Below, piece by piece: positions 22,001-35,204 of a stretch of DNA of 64,000 nucleotides (positions within the stretch are counted from its first letter, which is position 1; every line of letters starts with the position of its first letter). A program made the position numbers and the translations under genes. The stretch is from Pinus tabuliformis (Eukaryota > Streptophyta > Pinopsida > Pinales > Pinaceae). The notes beneath the pieces are model-generated. The model was not told the origin of the DNA. It was given only the letters and a program-made list of their open reading frames with translations, and did no database searches. Where the stretch lies: positions 883,972,184 to 884,036,183 of the forward strand of contig CM062817.1 of NCBI GenBank assembly GCA_031772625.1. The letters are read 5' to 3'.

Positions 22001-23049
22001 CCTTTACTTCTATTATGAATAAATGTGTTAATGTTATGATGAATAATGGGTTTATAATTTAATGTTGTATTGATGTGCGAACTTGCATGTTTTAAATTGT
22101 TATATGAACGCAAGAAATAATATTTACTTACGTGAAGAATATCTTAATGCATACTAAAGATATCAGACACTTGAGCCGATTTGGGTAACAACAGACTTAT
22201 GAGTGATTACAAAAGTGTGTAAGTGGTTGAGTTGCATGTTTAGGGTCTGCGAAAGACAATCGTAGACCTTTGTGAAGGTCTAGAGACTAGTAAGAGGAAG
22301 TTATATCAATAGGCCTCGAGGTCTTATTTATCTGTGTGAAGGCAAATTAAGGGTACAAAACGATATCATAACCATCTCTGGGTACATAATATGTGATTGG
22401 TTTGGTTTCCCTAGCAGCAAAGCAATTCACACAATGGACACATATTATGTAGCTATTTTTTATGTGATTTAAGATAACTTTCCTATCTAAATATAATGGG
22501 TAAAAAAACAAAGAGGTTTAGGAATTTTCAGTGGAAAATGGATAAAACTAATTTCAAGTGTAGTTACTCATTGGAAATATAATTTAATTATTCTTCCAAT
22601 GAGTGCCTACACTTGAAATTTGAGTAAACTTGTAAGGAGATAAGTCAAAATTGTGATTTAAAAGGTAGTCTTCTTCCTTCCTCTCCAAAAATATTTACCG
22701 TTATGGTTGGCATCATCATCTTGAATCTTATTAATTCTTTTAGAATTTATTTTGATGGTAAATTTTTTATTTTGTATCCCATTTTTAGCCTTTAAAATTC
22801 CCTAATGGTGTTAGACTTGCAAATAATCCACTTCTCATGTTTATCTATCATTAAATGTTTAGTTTACATGTTTACATAGTGATATTATACAAATCCTATG
22901 AGTTTTAAGCATCCATATTTGATGGTTTTTTAAAGCATATCTTCATCAAGAGTTAGTGTAGGAGTTTGAAAATGAAGACTTGGAAATGATACAAGTTCTT
23001 AGGTTACTTTTTTTGTATTATTGTTCAAACTTATGCTTGAGTGGGGGAT
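22001..23049. other. Unrecognised AT-rich DNA with one hairpin
   Basis: No coding similarity or LTR pair was found. The left part may still be gypsy LTR. A clear hairpin lies at 22550-22620. Confidence 0.4.
22550..22620. repeat. 71-bp near-perfect hairpin
   Basis: The arms 22550-22575 and 22595-22620 are inverted copies matching 24 of 26 bases (AATTTCAAGTGTAG..), with a 19-bp AT loop. It could be a tiny foldback element or a small-RNA precursor; no flanking duplication was obvious. Confidence 0.75.
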
Positions 23050-23298
23050 TGTTAATATGATATTAACTATACAATTATAAAATCCTACACAATCTTATGT
23101 ATTCCGCACTATGGGATATCAATTTTATCCAATGTGTGTTATATTCTATTTTTCGTCTTTTTAACTCTTATTGAGGTGCTAGTGTGAGAGAATTTAGCTT
23201 ATGAGGTTATTTGAAGCATGTACTATAGAATTGTATGATTGGAATGAATATTGAATACAATGGAATATAAAGAATATGGTTTAATACCATTTTCAACA
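23050..23298 (+). repeat. Candidate small copia-type LTR
   Basis: A purine tract GAGTGGGGGATT directly precedes TGTTAATATGATATTAAC, as at copia 3' LTRs, and TG..CA ends can be drawn to CATTTTCAACA at 23298 (249 bp, TGTT/AACA ends). No partner LTR or coding DNA was recognised upstream. Confidence 0.4.
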
Positions 23299-25470
23299 AG
23301 TTTTTATGTCTTGTCTTATGCTCTACTTATTAATATTAGTTTCCATGGGTCATGCATATGAAGGCATGTAACATTAAGGAAAATAAACATATGCCTTATC
23401 TTGTGAGATTTTCAAAGGACCAAAAACATGAATTGCATCTACTTTTGGAGGACTTGATATTTCTAAATGAATTAGAGCTGAGGAGTTCATTTCCCTCCAA
23501 AGGTGGCACTAGGGCCTTAATCACCCAGAGTCAATTGCACATTTCCAATTCTCAAGACTTCCATAGTAGACAAAAAAAAAACATCAAGAGCTCAAACTTC
23601 CTCGTTGATAGCTTCAAGCACTTGTCCATTTCTTCTTGATGACAAAGCAACTTAGCTTCCAAGAACTAGAATGACATCCTCTACCTTTTAACCATATATT
23701 CAAGATTTTTAATGGAAACTAGCAAAGCATAAGTGTCCAAAAATTTATCCAAGGATAGCATCAACATTGTCCAAAGAGAGGAATTTGCAATTGCATACCA
23801 TAAATTGGAAACTCAACAATATAACTCATTGAGAATGAAACACCACCTCCATAACCAAGTTGAGGCAAGAACATAATGATAATGTGAGGAGAGGAATTCA
23901 ATATATAAGCATTGCCCCAATCATTCCACAAGTCAAAATTCAACAATAAATCTAAATCCATTACCCAAAGATCAACCAAATAGAGAATTGACATGGGAGG
24001 AATGACATCAAATGACTTCCTTAACTCCATTATTCTACTCAAGGTCCTAGACTCTAATATGCATTCTTTTTTAAGAACATGCCACTTTGCAAGGGAATGA
24101 CAAGGAAAACCCTATGTCTTTAATCTCTCTCTAAACCCTACATTTCTTCCTTATGTTCTCTCTCATCTTTTAATAATTTTCTATGTTGATTTGTTCTTAA
24201 ATTTTACATTCAACTTTCATGCTTCTTCATATTCTCTTTCTAAATATAAGTGGTTTTTTTTAATTATTCATTTAATGTTGTTAATCTAAATTAAAATATT
24301 AAAGTTTACATAAATATAAGAAATATAATATGTCCATCTTATTGGCAATAAATTGTATATCACAATTTCAAGCAAAACTTATGTTGCTAAAGAGATCTAT
24401 ATAAGTTGGTTGAAATTATAAAATATATGTGGAAAAACCTATCTATTATTTTTATTGTTATCAGTGCTCAATAGATCCAATATTAAGATGAATCTAGGCT
24501 AGTAATAATAATAATGATAATAATAATAATAGGATAGATAGTATTTACAAAAAGTTCAATCTCCTCTAATCTTATCCCATAATTGTGATAAATGTCTAGT
24601 AAACCATTAGCTCAATAATCCCTTAAACATTTCTTTTCCATAATAATAGTCAAAACAAACAAGGCCTTGGAGCCAATTAAAATGGCAAAACCTCTCATCC
24701 CTTTGCTCAACAATCATCTTTCCCAATGAAAACCATAGAAAAAATCATTTTCAAAAATTGTCATTGCAAGATTAATTGCATTCGCTCATAGTCATGAATA
24801 TAAATTGTCCCTCACAAGCATCTACAAATTAACCAACCTTTTCAAGCCATAAATTAGGCAATAATCTGTATATTAAGGCGATATGGCATTATCCATACTA
24901 AACTCACATTCATAACACAATATATGAGATTCACCAAAATAATTTTAAGACTCATTTTTTCTAAATTATTTTTATCTCCAAATGTCAACTTTTGTATTGC
25001 CACAAGAATGGTAAAGAACAATAATAAGTACTTTCTTTTTAAAAAGGACTTATCCAAAAATCTTAAAAAAAATATGCATATTAAAAGCATCATTCTAACA
25101 ATACCTAAAAATATGAGCAAGAACATAAAATATATAAATCCAAACAATCAAAAAACTCTTCATCCAAAACAAAATTCCAACTTATATAATATTCACAAAA
25201 GATCTTTCTATGGACCTAATATAATTAGAAAACCAAACTTTACCAGCAATTAAGACAATATCAAATGACAAATATATTGGGCTCCTTTTTTATCTCTAAA
25301 AAATTCATAGAGAGAAAAGAAATGGATATCAATGGGAGTAGATTTAAACCATCAACCAATAACATAAATAATGAATATCCAAATTGAAATCATTTAAAAT
25401 TTTTACATGTTAAAAAAAAGAAAAAAGAAAAAAAGAAGAACAAACTTCAATTAATCCAACCAAACACTAA
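23299..25470. other. Unrecognised DNA with an AAT microsatellite
   Basis: Only short ORFs without family resemblance. An (AAT)n-type microsatellite lies at about 24501-24533. No RNA gene or element termini found. Confidence 0.4.
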
Positions 25471-25702
25471 AAAACAAGAATCATCTGATTCTGCAGGAGG
25501 TAATTAATATAGCCAGCTACAGTGCATAGTGCAGTAACCATATCCTAAAATAAAAACAAACCCAACTCTAATACTTAATTTTGCAAAAAAAAACAAGAAG
25601 CATAAAACAAGAATCATCTGATTCTGCAGGAGGTAATTAATATATCCAGCTATAGTGCATAGGCAGTAACCATATCCTAAACTAAACACAAACCCAACTA
25701 AG
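25471..25702 (+). repeat. ~133-bp tandem duplication
   Basis: The phrase AAAACAAGAATCATCTGATT begins at 25471 and again at 25604, and both copies continue through TGCAGGAGGTAATTAATAT and GCAGTAACCATATCCTAAA to ACAAACCCAACT. Copies differ by a few substitutions and small indels. Confidence 0.85.
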
Positions 25703-28239
25703 ACTTCCATTTGAGTTTGAGGTGCTAACTTTGGTCAAAAATTAATGTAGAGTGAAGTATATGTATTACTGATAAGTTTATGTTTAGTTAGTGAAGGATT
25801 TTGATCTACGTCATTTTTAGTCTTATCACTTCTAGCCTTTTTTGTCGTCTTCTTGTTAAATGTAAGAGGATTGAAGGCTGGGCTTAAAAATAAGATTATA
25901 CGGTAAGATATCAAAAACTTTTTCAAGATTTTTTTTAAAGTAAAGGATTCCATTATTATTATGTTTGAGAAAAACTTTTGATCTTTCTCTTTACCCATAA
26001 TCCAAAAATATTCCATTTTCCACATAATGATTGGCTTTGAATATGCATTCAAATGATGCTTGACTTTTACTAGTCACTTCGTCTCTCACACAATTTCTAA
26101 TTAACTTTATAAAAATCAATTCCTTCCATATGCATTAGCGCAAAGGAAACTCTTAAAATCCATTTCCAATCTCATATAAGGTTTCCTAGAAAGTACATCA
26201 CACAATGAATTATGTGTGTGAGTGGCAATGAATATCTTGATGAAGATATGAAACTTAGTTAATAAAGCCAAAGACTTTCTTTTCCATTTATCTATCATTT
26301 TTGAACCCTTAACACCACAAATACCAAAAGTTCTTTGGTATAACTATAGAAAACAAAGGAGATTTCAAAACATTTAAATAGTTGACCAAGTTGAAGCCAT
26401 GACTAGTCTTGGTCCATTGGCCAAGTGAAGATTATGTAAATTATGATAATATTGTGTTTTAAACAATTGGACATTATGACCAAACATTGTATTTTGAACC
26501 ATTGGGCATTAGGACTAAACATTGTGATTTAAAGACAAACGCATTGCATATAATGTATCCAAGCTATACATTGTCTCTTTCCACGAAAATTGTGTCCACA
26601 AAGTGATAAGGAAATAATCATTTGCAACCAATTCACCATTTGCTTCACTTCATGTTCTAAAAGTGTAATATCTTTGATGAGACCCACCCATGGATTCATA
26701 TACTTATTTCTCTATATTATGTGCTTAGATACTTATAGATCTTTGTAGTGCCCTACTTATAGACAAAGTAGATATCTAGCAACATATTCAATCTATGTTG
26801 TTAGTAGAAAAGTGGAATTGTGATTAGGTTTTATCAAGAACTCTTTGCACAACACGTACTTAATAGTTAAAAGCATCATCCAACTCTTCGACATTCCAAA
26901 CATATTTTCTAATCGATTTTGCCCAAATCCTAGCAGGGATTTGTTGGAGTCATAAGTTTGAGTTATATAAATGCATAGACTAAGTGCCTCAAGGGTTTTT
27001 CAATGCATTGAATCCAATTTTTTTTACAAGTTCGGTTATGGTATATTCATTCAAAAAAGGAAATCTGAAGTACATAGTGTTTGAACATATCAGGAAGGAG
27101 GAATTGACAAAATTTATTGATCCTTTTTTTCCTGCTTTTACATGGAAATCATAACTACCTAGTCTTCCTACTACATTCAGCTTGTAAATTCTAACAAACT
27201 GCTGAATAAGAATTATACATTTACTATTCATGTAACTAATGATAGATTCAATATGTCGAGGAAGAAGGTGCATTCTAATAATGAGAGAAGCAAGTCCTGA
27301 TAATTCCTGAAGCTGTCTGATTCTTTCAATCTTTGTTGATGGATTTCTCCTTGTTCTGCTAGTACCTGCTGTTGAGATCCATCAAGTTTGAATTTTCTCT
27401 AGATTTCTTACCCACCATGTCTTGCAAAGATTAGAGGGCATTCTCAATGTGAACACAATGATTATTGAGTTGTTCAAAGGATTTCTTATGCTCATTGCAT
27501 TGGTGATTGAGAAACTCAAGTTTGGTTCTGCATTTTTCCTTCCATTGGTTATGCATAGCCCAAATTTGTACCAAAACCACTTTGAGAGCCTTGCAATGAG
27601 GGCAACACTAGATCGGATCCATGGAGAAAGGAACAAGGATTTAGAATGATCAAGATAGAAGGATGGAGGTGGAGAAGAAAGGGTGTAATAGAGGAACAAG
27701 GGGAGAAACAAGGGGGTGCATGCAAAGAAGCAGAGGGAAGGGGCAAGTCTTGCTGCAGAAAGGAGATATAAGAAAGCACACAGAAGCATATAAGAAAGGA
27801 ACAAAGAGCAACACAAAGAGAAGAAGAAGGTGAGGGGAATATAAAGAGATGAGGTGCCTACTGAGGAACCCATGAACCATGTGAATCATCATGCCTTTGA
27901 TTTTGAAATGTGTAGCATTCAAAGGGAGCAAATTTGAGGTGGGTCTCATATCTGCTTTGAAGATGGAGCTTTGATTGAGGGAGGATACAAAGAGATATTG
28001 ACATTTACAAGCCTTGGGAAGGGGGAGACAATATATGAAAATTTCTAAGATCGGATTGTACATTTGAGGAGAAAGATTTAAGGGATAAATTTTGTGAAGA
28101 TTTCTTGATTTCTTCGGGCCTCTCCTTGAGGTTTGACGCAAGCTTTGTTTGCATATACGTCAACTATCTTGTTGTTTTCTCTAAGGACGTGGAAGAAAGA
28201 GAGATCTCCTAGATTTTTTAATTAGTGACAGATTTTGTT
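25703..28239. other. Unrecognised DNA left of the LINE
   Basis: Several ORFs of 60-160 codons exist on both strands, but none shows a recognisable domain or codon pattern that convinces me. The right part (27000-28240) may include the 3' tail of the minus-strand LINE. Confidence 0.35.
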
Positions 28240-28245
28240 GATTAT

Positions 28246-28443
28246 TTAGCTAATCTCATAATTTTTTAGCTTCGAGTTCATGACCATCTGCTGAATAAGG
28301 ATAGTAGAATCCCTGATTATGATTGGATTCATATAGTTTTCGTTGCTGAGGATTTGGGAACCCATCAAAAAACCATAGGCCTCTGCCCTATTATTTGAAT
28401 CAATGCCTAAGCCCCACTCAAAATAAATTGAGTTTGATCTCAA
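28246..28443 (-). pseudogene. LINE-associated RNase H fragment
   Basis: EWGLGIDSNNRAEAYGFLMG followed by the segment ending IIRDSTILIQQMVMN matches the RNase H domain found at the C-terminus of many plant LINE ORF2 proteins: the E of the NNRAEA motif and the D of the x-D-S motif are present. It is truncated at both sides. Confidence 0.75.
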
Positions 28444-30199
28444 ATGGTCAATTATAATACCCCCAGCTCGTGCCTTACTCGGATTTGACTTGGAGGCTCC
28501 ATCGAGGAAAATACATCTTGAGATATTTTAGCCAAACCGATAAATCCCTTTTAGAAAAATGGATCTTCCAATTATCAGATCTAAAAGGAGTTGATCTAGG
28601 GAGGCAAGCCATAATTGAAGGTCGATCTAGCACAAATTTGATCCAAATTTTTTCTTCCTATTGAAGGAGGTTGTCATCCATTTTTTTATCCCTTTTGCAA
28701 GAATCAGTTTGGATGCCAAGCTCCATGTTTTGGTCAGAATTTTTCGAACTTCTGGCTTTGCGTTTTGAAAGATGAACTTGTTTCTTGCTAGCTAAATCTG
28801 TCAACATAAGAATGAAGGGAGACAAGTCTAAAATATATTTAACTTATTCTTTTTTTTTAACGATTAGGGATGGTTGGAATTCCACTTAGAAAAAAACTTT
28901 GATAAACTGAGACTTGAGTTGATATGGACCTCAAGAGGATTGAGCAAGGTTTGCTAACAATCAGAAGAGAATTTAGAGTTGATGAAAATATGATATATTG
29001 TTCTTCTGCTCTAAAGAATAGAGGATAGATGGAGGGGCCATTTATACATATTTTCCTGAGATTATATGCAGTGAGAATTTTCCCTTTAAGCATGGTCCAA
29101 ATAAATACTTCAATTTTATGTAGACTCTCAATCTTTCTGACTGGTTTCTAGATAGGCCAATTAGGCAATTAATGGTCTTCTTGAAGCTTTCCATATCTAG
29201 AATTGACTAAATAGTCCCCACTTGTTGGATTCCAATTGAATTTATCTTATTGTTCGATTCTAATAGGGGTTGTTCCCATTAGATGGAGGAGAATCAAATC
29301 CCATTGATAACGAAGCTCGGGGGGAAAGATGGGGGGTTCCAACTGTCCCATGAATTGTCCTGTTGATTCCAAGAGGAAATATGTTCTATAGTTGAGATAC
29401 CTCTGTTTATAATCCAAGTCTTGAGAGGGAGAATACCTTGTATTTCATAGACAAAGAGATCTTTCCCATGATGTTGTCACTCCATGTATTTATGTCCTTC
29501 CCTCCCCCAAGAATCCTGAAGGTATTATTTTTTACTAAGGGTAGTGATTTTTTACATAGTTTCCAGATTTGTGAACAATGTTTGGTTTGCAATTTTGAGG
29601 TGAGGAGATATTGTCGAGAAGAGTTTAGATATTTTGTCTCTAGCACATGTTTTCACCAAATAGTCTCACCCGTGACAAACCTCCACACAAGTTTTTCTCC
29701 TAAAGTAGTGTTCATTAATCCTAGGAGTCAGATAGATGTTCCTCCTTTCTCATAAGGGGCAGTGACTTGTTTCCAATTGACCAAACTGAATTTCTTAGAC
29801 TTGGTTTTTCCTCCATGCCATAAGAAGTTTCATATGATTAATTATATATTCTTTTGAAATTCCAAAAGGACCTTGGGTGACTATAAATTGATATAAAGGG
29901 AGGGATGATAGGATATATTTGATCAAGGTTATCCTCCCAACTAAGTTAAGCCATTGCATTCCTAAGTTTTTAATTTTATTCTTCAATTTGTCTATTGTAG
30001 TATACCATATATCGACCTTCAAGTTGTCTTTTGAAATTGGCAAGCCTAAGTGTTTGAAGTGAGTCCAATTTGAGTTGAAGGGAACTTTGAAGATTTGAGA
30101 GATACGTTGTAGAGTTCTAGTTGGATTGTTCCATCCATATATGTTATTCTTTGCATTATTTAGAATACGTCCTTAGGCTTCCATAAATTGATCCAATAT

Positions 30200-30828
30200 G
30201 AATTTGAATATTCTAGCAAGAATACATGAAGCTCCCCCCATGAAAAAGGTATCATTGGAAAATTGAGAGTGATTCATGCTCTTAACTCCTCTGCTGAATT
30301 GGATCCTAATGATAAAGCCACCATGTCTGCTATTCTCTAGATTCCTACTAAGAGAATCAACCGTTATGATGTAGAGGAAGGGAGTTAAAGGGAAACGTTG
30401 CTTGAGACCTATAGAGCTTTGAAAAAAACTCCCCGGGTTTCTATTGATTAAATGGGAAATCCAGGGACCTTGGATACAAGCTTTTATAATGTCAATGAAT
30501 CAGTGGCAAACCCAAATGTTTGCACAACATCTATAAGGAAGGAGTGAATAAGTCTATGAAATGCATTGGCCATGTCAAGTTTCAAAATGAAGCCTTGCTC
30601 TTTTCTGGATAGGCTGGAATTGGTTTCTTCTTGGACAAGCAAAATATTGTCAACTATATGTCTATTGGGGACAAATCCACCTTGGTTTTCAGAGATCAAG
30701 ATGGGAAGAAGGTTTTTGAGTCTATTTGTTAAAATTTTAGATATAATCTTGTAGGATGAATTACACAAGGATATAGGTCTGAAACAATGGAAAGAGGAAG
30801 GTCTGGATTCTTTAGGGATAAGGGCCAA
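30200..30828 (-). pseudogene. LINE reverse transcriptase (broken)
   Basis: FRPISLCNSSYKIISKILTN and ENQGGFVPNRHIVDN are L1 RT signatures, FILKLDMANAFHRL carries the motif A Asp, and GLKQRFPLTPFLYIIT in the next segment matches the GLRQGxPLSP block. The catalytic YxDD-equivalent reads FSNDT (near 30270) where FADDT is usual, so the first Asp is Asn. The domain primed reverse transcription at the nuclear target site. Confidence 0.85.
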
Positions 30829-30992
30829 GAAGTGGAGGAGGTTTTTCCTCCTATTTTTCTTTTTTCAGAAAACCCAGCAAGTCATTTTCAAGAGATATTT
30901 TTATGAGCATCCAAAGAGTGATATAAAGAAATAGAGAAACCATCGGGCCCTAGATCTTTGTTAGGGTGAAGATTCCAAATTTCAAATTGAAG

Positions 30993-31346
30993 TTACTCTT
31001 CCTCTACTTGCTTAGAAAGAGTAGCATTAACCTCATCTGAGACTAAGTTTGGGATGTGACTAGTGAAGTCGTCATAGTTGGAATTCCCTTCATTAGTAGA
31101 AAGCAACCTTTTGAAGTGTTGATGTGCTTCCTCTTTGATTTCCTCTTGCCCTTTGATTTTAACATTCCTTTCGCCAATAATGGTATAAATACAATTTTTA
31201 ACACTTCTAATTTTGGTGGTATTATGAAAGAAAGTTGTGTTCTTGTATCTGGTCTGTAACCATAAATTCCTAGACTTAAATATCCAAGTTTCTTCCTCTT
31301 TCCATTGGTCATGTATACTTCCCAACAGATTTTTTTTTTCTTTCAT
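30993..31346 (-). pseudogene. LINE ORF2 segment upstream of RT
   Basis: A 118-residue frame with WLQTRYKNTTFFHNTTKIRS and EEIKEEAHQHFKRLLSTNEG, the conserved linker between endonuclease and RT in plant LINEs (the family pattern is K-W-x-x-x-G-D-x-N-T-x-F-F-H). Continuous with the RT on the same strand after a short gap. Confidence 0.75.
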
Positions 31347-31420
31347 TTACATTTCTTTTGCAACCTCTCATTCTTCCATACTCTTTTGGACATGATCTAG
31401 CTCCAATTGTAACTCAACTT

Positions 31421-32535
31421 TCTTTTGTGTTGGCTCTTTATAGTGTAGTGTGACCTACTCCTTTAATGAGAATTTCATATCACATATCCTTATTCAACAG
31501 ATGTTTCCCTTTTAAACTGATGTGTGATGAGACTTTTCCTGTATGACTTATTCCTTTGATCTTCCAATGAGGTCACCAAGAGCTATATCCTTCAAAGTTG
31601 ATGACCATAGATTTTGCTCCAGTGGTCCTTCATGTTTTCCTATGGTGATGTCATGAGCTCTTGCTTCTAATGCTTCTTTTCCTTGGACTTCCTTCTTTCA
31701 ACTTTCTCCACTTCTTTGGTGAAATGGATTTCTTCTCTACCATTTTTGTTATAGTCCTTCTTATGCTAAGGGCAATCTTTTCTGCAATGTTCATAGTCTT
31801 TGCATTATAGATCAATGATGATTATCTTCTTTCCTAGATCGTGTACATGAGATCTTAAGAAGATATCCTTCATCCCTTGATATCTTTACTTTTGTGTAGA
31901 TCAGATCTAATTCATGTGACCTTCCTGATCATACCTTCAGAGAGTGAGTTTATCATATGCATCCTTTTGATGTCTCCAATATTGCTATATGAGGGGATCT
32001 TTCATAAGTATCCCTTTCCATGAATTCAGAAGAGATATTTTGATATGTTTAATGACTTCAACTAATTAGAGGACGATGTCTATCCTCCTTCATGTAAGGA
32101 ATTTCGATGACCCATCCAATTTATAGATCTCCTTGCAAACACGAAGTCATTTTACCACGTTGATTAAAGAATGAAAGATACTTACTGAACAAGTGAAGAT
32201 GAAATCTTCACCTTGGTCACTTTGATGATGGTTGAAGAAGATGTATTAGAGCTCCCTCTTGGATGATGTTCTTTCAAATGAAAAATCCTTCCTTCAATAG
32301 AAAAAGGTTTCCTCTTTTGATGAGGAATATTTGCTGCTTCTTTGGATGAACTTTTTCTAGGCAAGGAGAGGATCATTTATTGCTTTATAACTTTGAAAAT
32401 GGTGACAGTTCCTTCTTGCTTTCAACACACTTCAACTTCTCTTGAAGTGTAGATTAGAAATGCTTCTAGGGTTTTCACTTTTTCCAATATGATGTGATAT
32501 TCATCTTTAAAATTCCTTAGAACTTATCTTGTCCT
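31421..32535 (-). pseudogene. Degenerate retroelement gag-like fragment
   Basis: Minus-strand translation gives a basic region (32376-32182) and, near 31790, a knuckle-like CKDYEHCRKDCP followed by lysine-rich sequence. Together with a primer-binding-site-like TTGTATCAGAGC at 39496, beyond the inserted copia element, it suggests an older minus-strand LTR element into which 32541-39267 inserted. The identification is tentative. Confidence 0.35.
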
Positions 32536-32540
32536 GTATA
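32536..32540. other. Target-site duplication GTATA, left
   Basis: GTATA precedes the left LTR and is repeated exactly at 39268-39272 after the right LTR. Confidence 0.85.
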
Positions 32541-33733
32541 TGTTAATTTTAGGTATGTTCTATGCTTATAGAAATTTATTTAAATTTTTACAGTTAGCAA
32601 TCACATCATCGTTAAAGTAAACTGCAGATAGAACATAAATATAAATCGCAGAAGACAAGCCAAGACAAGAGGACACAAGATGTGGCGCTAGCCAGGGACA
32701 AACCCCACAATGTGGGGAAACCCTTGATCAATTCTTCTTTTATGTTCTTCAAAGTTCAAAAGAGAAAGTGAGAGAGATATTTACAATAGAAGTCAATCCT
32801 TTGACTTATCTAGATCAGAGCATAGATCATCTCCTATAACGATGATACATGAGATCAGTTGAATACATTCTGCTTCAACTGATTCTCCAAGGTGACGGCT
32901 TCAACTATCCATTTCTTCCATTAGCTGCACCTTACCGTGGAGCACCATCTCATTTGATTTCATCATCATGCTACCCGTTATTCTACATTTTCCATTATTA
33001 TGCAGCCCTATTCATCATCACGCTGCTCATGCCCATTATGCTGCATCATCATGTTGTCTCATCCATCATCATGCTACCTTGAGTTCTTTCAAGACTATGA
33101 GATCACATCTATGTATGATCAATTTCAGTCATGATCTAGACTATGATCATTATCACACTTCCTTGAAGTATGTTGAGACTGCCTCATGTTGTGATGATAT
33201 AGTTTCCTTCTTTATGTATGTTGAGAATCTCTGTTATGATGGAAAATTCTTCCATGGCTTTGCAATACATCTTGTTGAGGCTGCTATAGGTATGTCATAG
33301 TGAAGGCTGACTTATCTTCTCTATCCATCCGAGGGGATCATCTTTTATAACAGGTATGCCGAGAGGAGGCTGATCTAGATCCTAGATTTATCCCATATAG
33401 AAATGCAGATCTGTTTATGACTGTGGCTTCATAGTTATCCTTACTGCTATAGGGCTTCACCATGAATAGTGCATCTGTTTTCCTTGAACATCGTATAGGG
33501 TTTCACCATAGCGTATCAAGTTTCATTGAACATCGTTTCACCATGAACGACATATCATGGTTGCATATGAATTACGTGTCTTCCATGGCTTATCAGCTAT
33601 TACCATGACAACATATGAATTGTGTGTCACCTTGACTGCATATTGAGCTGCGTGTAGAGTATAGTGCATTGTTGTGCATGTAATCCATGTACACTATGTA
33701 ATATCTATTGCCATTGCAACATTGTATGCCTGC

Positions 33734-33771
<38 letters not shown>

Positions 33772-33815
33772 GTAGGCATATAATGTTGCATATATATATA
33801 TAGATATATATATAT

Positions 33816-33863
<48 letters not shown>

Positions 33864-34439
33864 GTTGCTGCGTTGTGTCATTGCCCGTGAATTGCGTTTA
33901 AGGTCTTCTCATGAACAGCGTTATGACTGCGGCTCTTCAGGAGCAGATTCTCACGTTGACTGTGGCTTAGGGCAACGTATCACTGCGGCTTCCATCTACC
34001 ATGGCTCCCTTCTACTGCAACTTCCATCTACCATGGCTATATATGGCATCACGTTTACTGTGTATTGTTGTGCGTTAGAACTAGGGCATCATAAGCCAAC
34101 GTACATTCTCATGGTGTCTCTCTACTGCTCCAACGTGGAGAGGAGGAGATCACCTCAATAATGTATGAACCAAATGACATCAAATCCTCTTATATTTATA
34201 CCAAAACGTATAGGTTGAATAGACATGACGTTTGGGCTTCTTGAGCCTACATAAGTTGCTGGCCGACTGAAAAATTTGTTTATAACATAAATAAAATCAT
34301 AACTTCATAAATACTCAACGGAATCGGATGATCTTTAGATCATTCCTACACCTCTCGATGAGAGGTATCTAATAAAAATATCAGCTGCCATAAATAAACT
34401 GACCCACATGGAGTTTGGCCCTAGTTTCCAATTTTAACA
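32541..34439 (-). repeat. 3' LTR of the copia element
   Basis: Begins TGTTAATTTTAGG and ends AATTTTAACA on the + strand. Highly similar to 37287-39267 through most of its length; the main difference is the size of the internal TA-rich microsatellite. Confidence 0.9.
33738..33860. repeat. (TA)n microsatellite inside the LTR
   Basis: Two TA runs flank a short palindromic piece, GCGTATATA..TATACGTAGGC. The matching place in the other LTR (38487-38680) is longer and contains TG repeats. Confidence 0.9.
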
Positions 34440-34639
34440 CTCCCTCTCAACTAGGGAGAAATTTATCTGTTGATCCATATGACCGACTGTACTATCTCCG
34501 CCATCAGTGCCTTGCACTACTCTTCCCAGCTCTTCTCAGCTCTGCACAGCTCTGCTAGCTCTGCTTTGTGCTACTCAGCTCTGCTAGTTCTGCTCAACTT
34601 AACTCTACCGAACTATGAAGAAGAAGAATTGATCGAGAA

Positions 34640-34990
34640 TGTCTCATACCATTCTCCACTGACCCGAAGTCAGTCTCGGAGTGCGTAACACTGGTCCTAG
34701 ACCAGTCTCAATTGACCCAAAGTTAGTCTCATAGTGGGTACCACTCCTACCACGGGTCCCAGACCAATATCATAGTCTCAGAGAGTGTACCACTGGTCCC
34801 ATAAAAGTCTCAACTGACCTAAAGTTAGTGTTATAGTATGTACCACTCTCACTGGTCCCAGACCAGTCCCGCACTAGCTCGAAGTCAGTCTGAGAGTATG
34901 TACCACTAGTCCCAGACCTGTCTCAACCGACCCGTAGTCAGCGTCATAGTAGGTAAAACTCCTTCCACTGGTCCCATACCAGTATCATTG
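34640..34990 (+). repeat. ~75-bp tandem repeat with paired palindromes
   Basis: About five degenerate copies of a unit holding ACTGACCCGAAGTCAGTCTC and CACTGGTCCCAGACCAGTCTC. Each of these phrases is itself an imperfect inverted repeat (ACTGAC..GTCAGT, ACTGGT..ACCAGT). It lies between the RNase H remnant and the 3' LTR of the copia element. Confidence 0.75.
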
Positions 34991-35204
34991 ATCCTAGAAC
35001 AATGAAGGTCATCCTAGCATAGGGATTACGGTAGATATAGCGATGCATCCATCGGTACTACTATGGTCCCTATCTTCATTTCCTGCTCATTGATCAGATG
35101 AGAGGTACTTCCCATGAGTCCCTGACTACATGGGTATGATGCCTCGATAGGAGAACTTAATAAATCCCATCCTCATAGGAGAACTAATCATCCTTCTACA
35201 ATTG

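Larger units (their letters stand above)
28240..31420 (-). mobile_element. L1-type LINE, 5'-truncated and degenerate
   Basis: Minus-strand pieces follow the order of a plant L1 ORF2 without its endonuclease: a linker with WLQTRYKNTTFFHNTTKIR (31346-30993), RT (30828-30200), the region after RT (LGLPISKDN, NLVGRITLIKYILSSLPLYQ, 30060-29800), zinc-finger-type downstream pieces (29650-28860) and an RNase H tail (28443-28246). No endonuclease is visible beyond 31420. The whole is riddled with stops and frameshifts. Confidence 0.82.

Noticed and set aside
27382-28141. Minus-strand ORFs of up to 163 codons left of the LINE
   Set aside because: Leu, Ser and Pro-rich low-complexity frames opposite a purine-rich strand; no domain resemblance.
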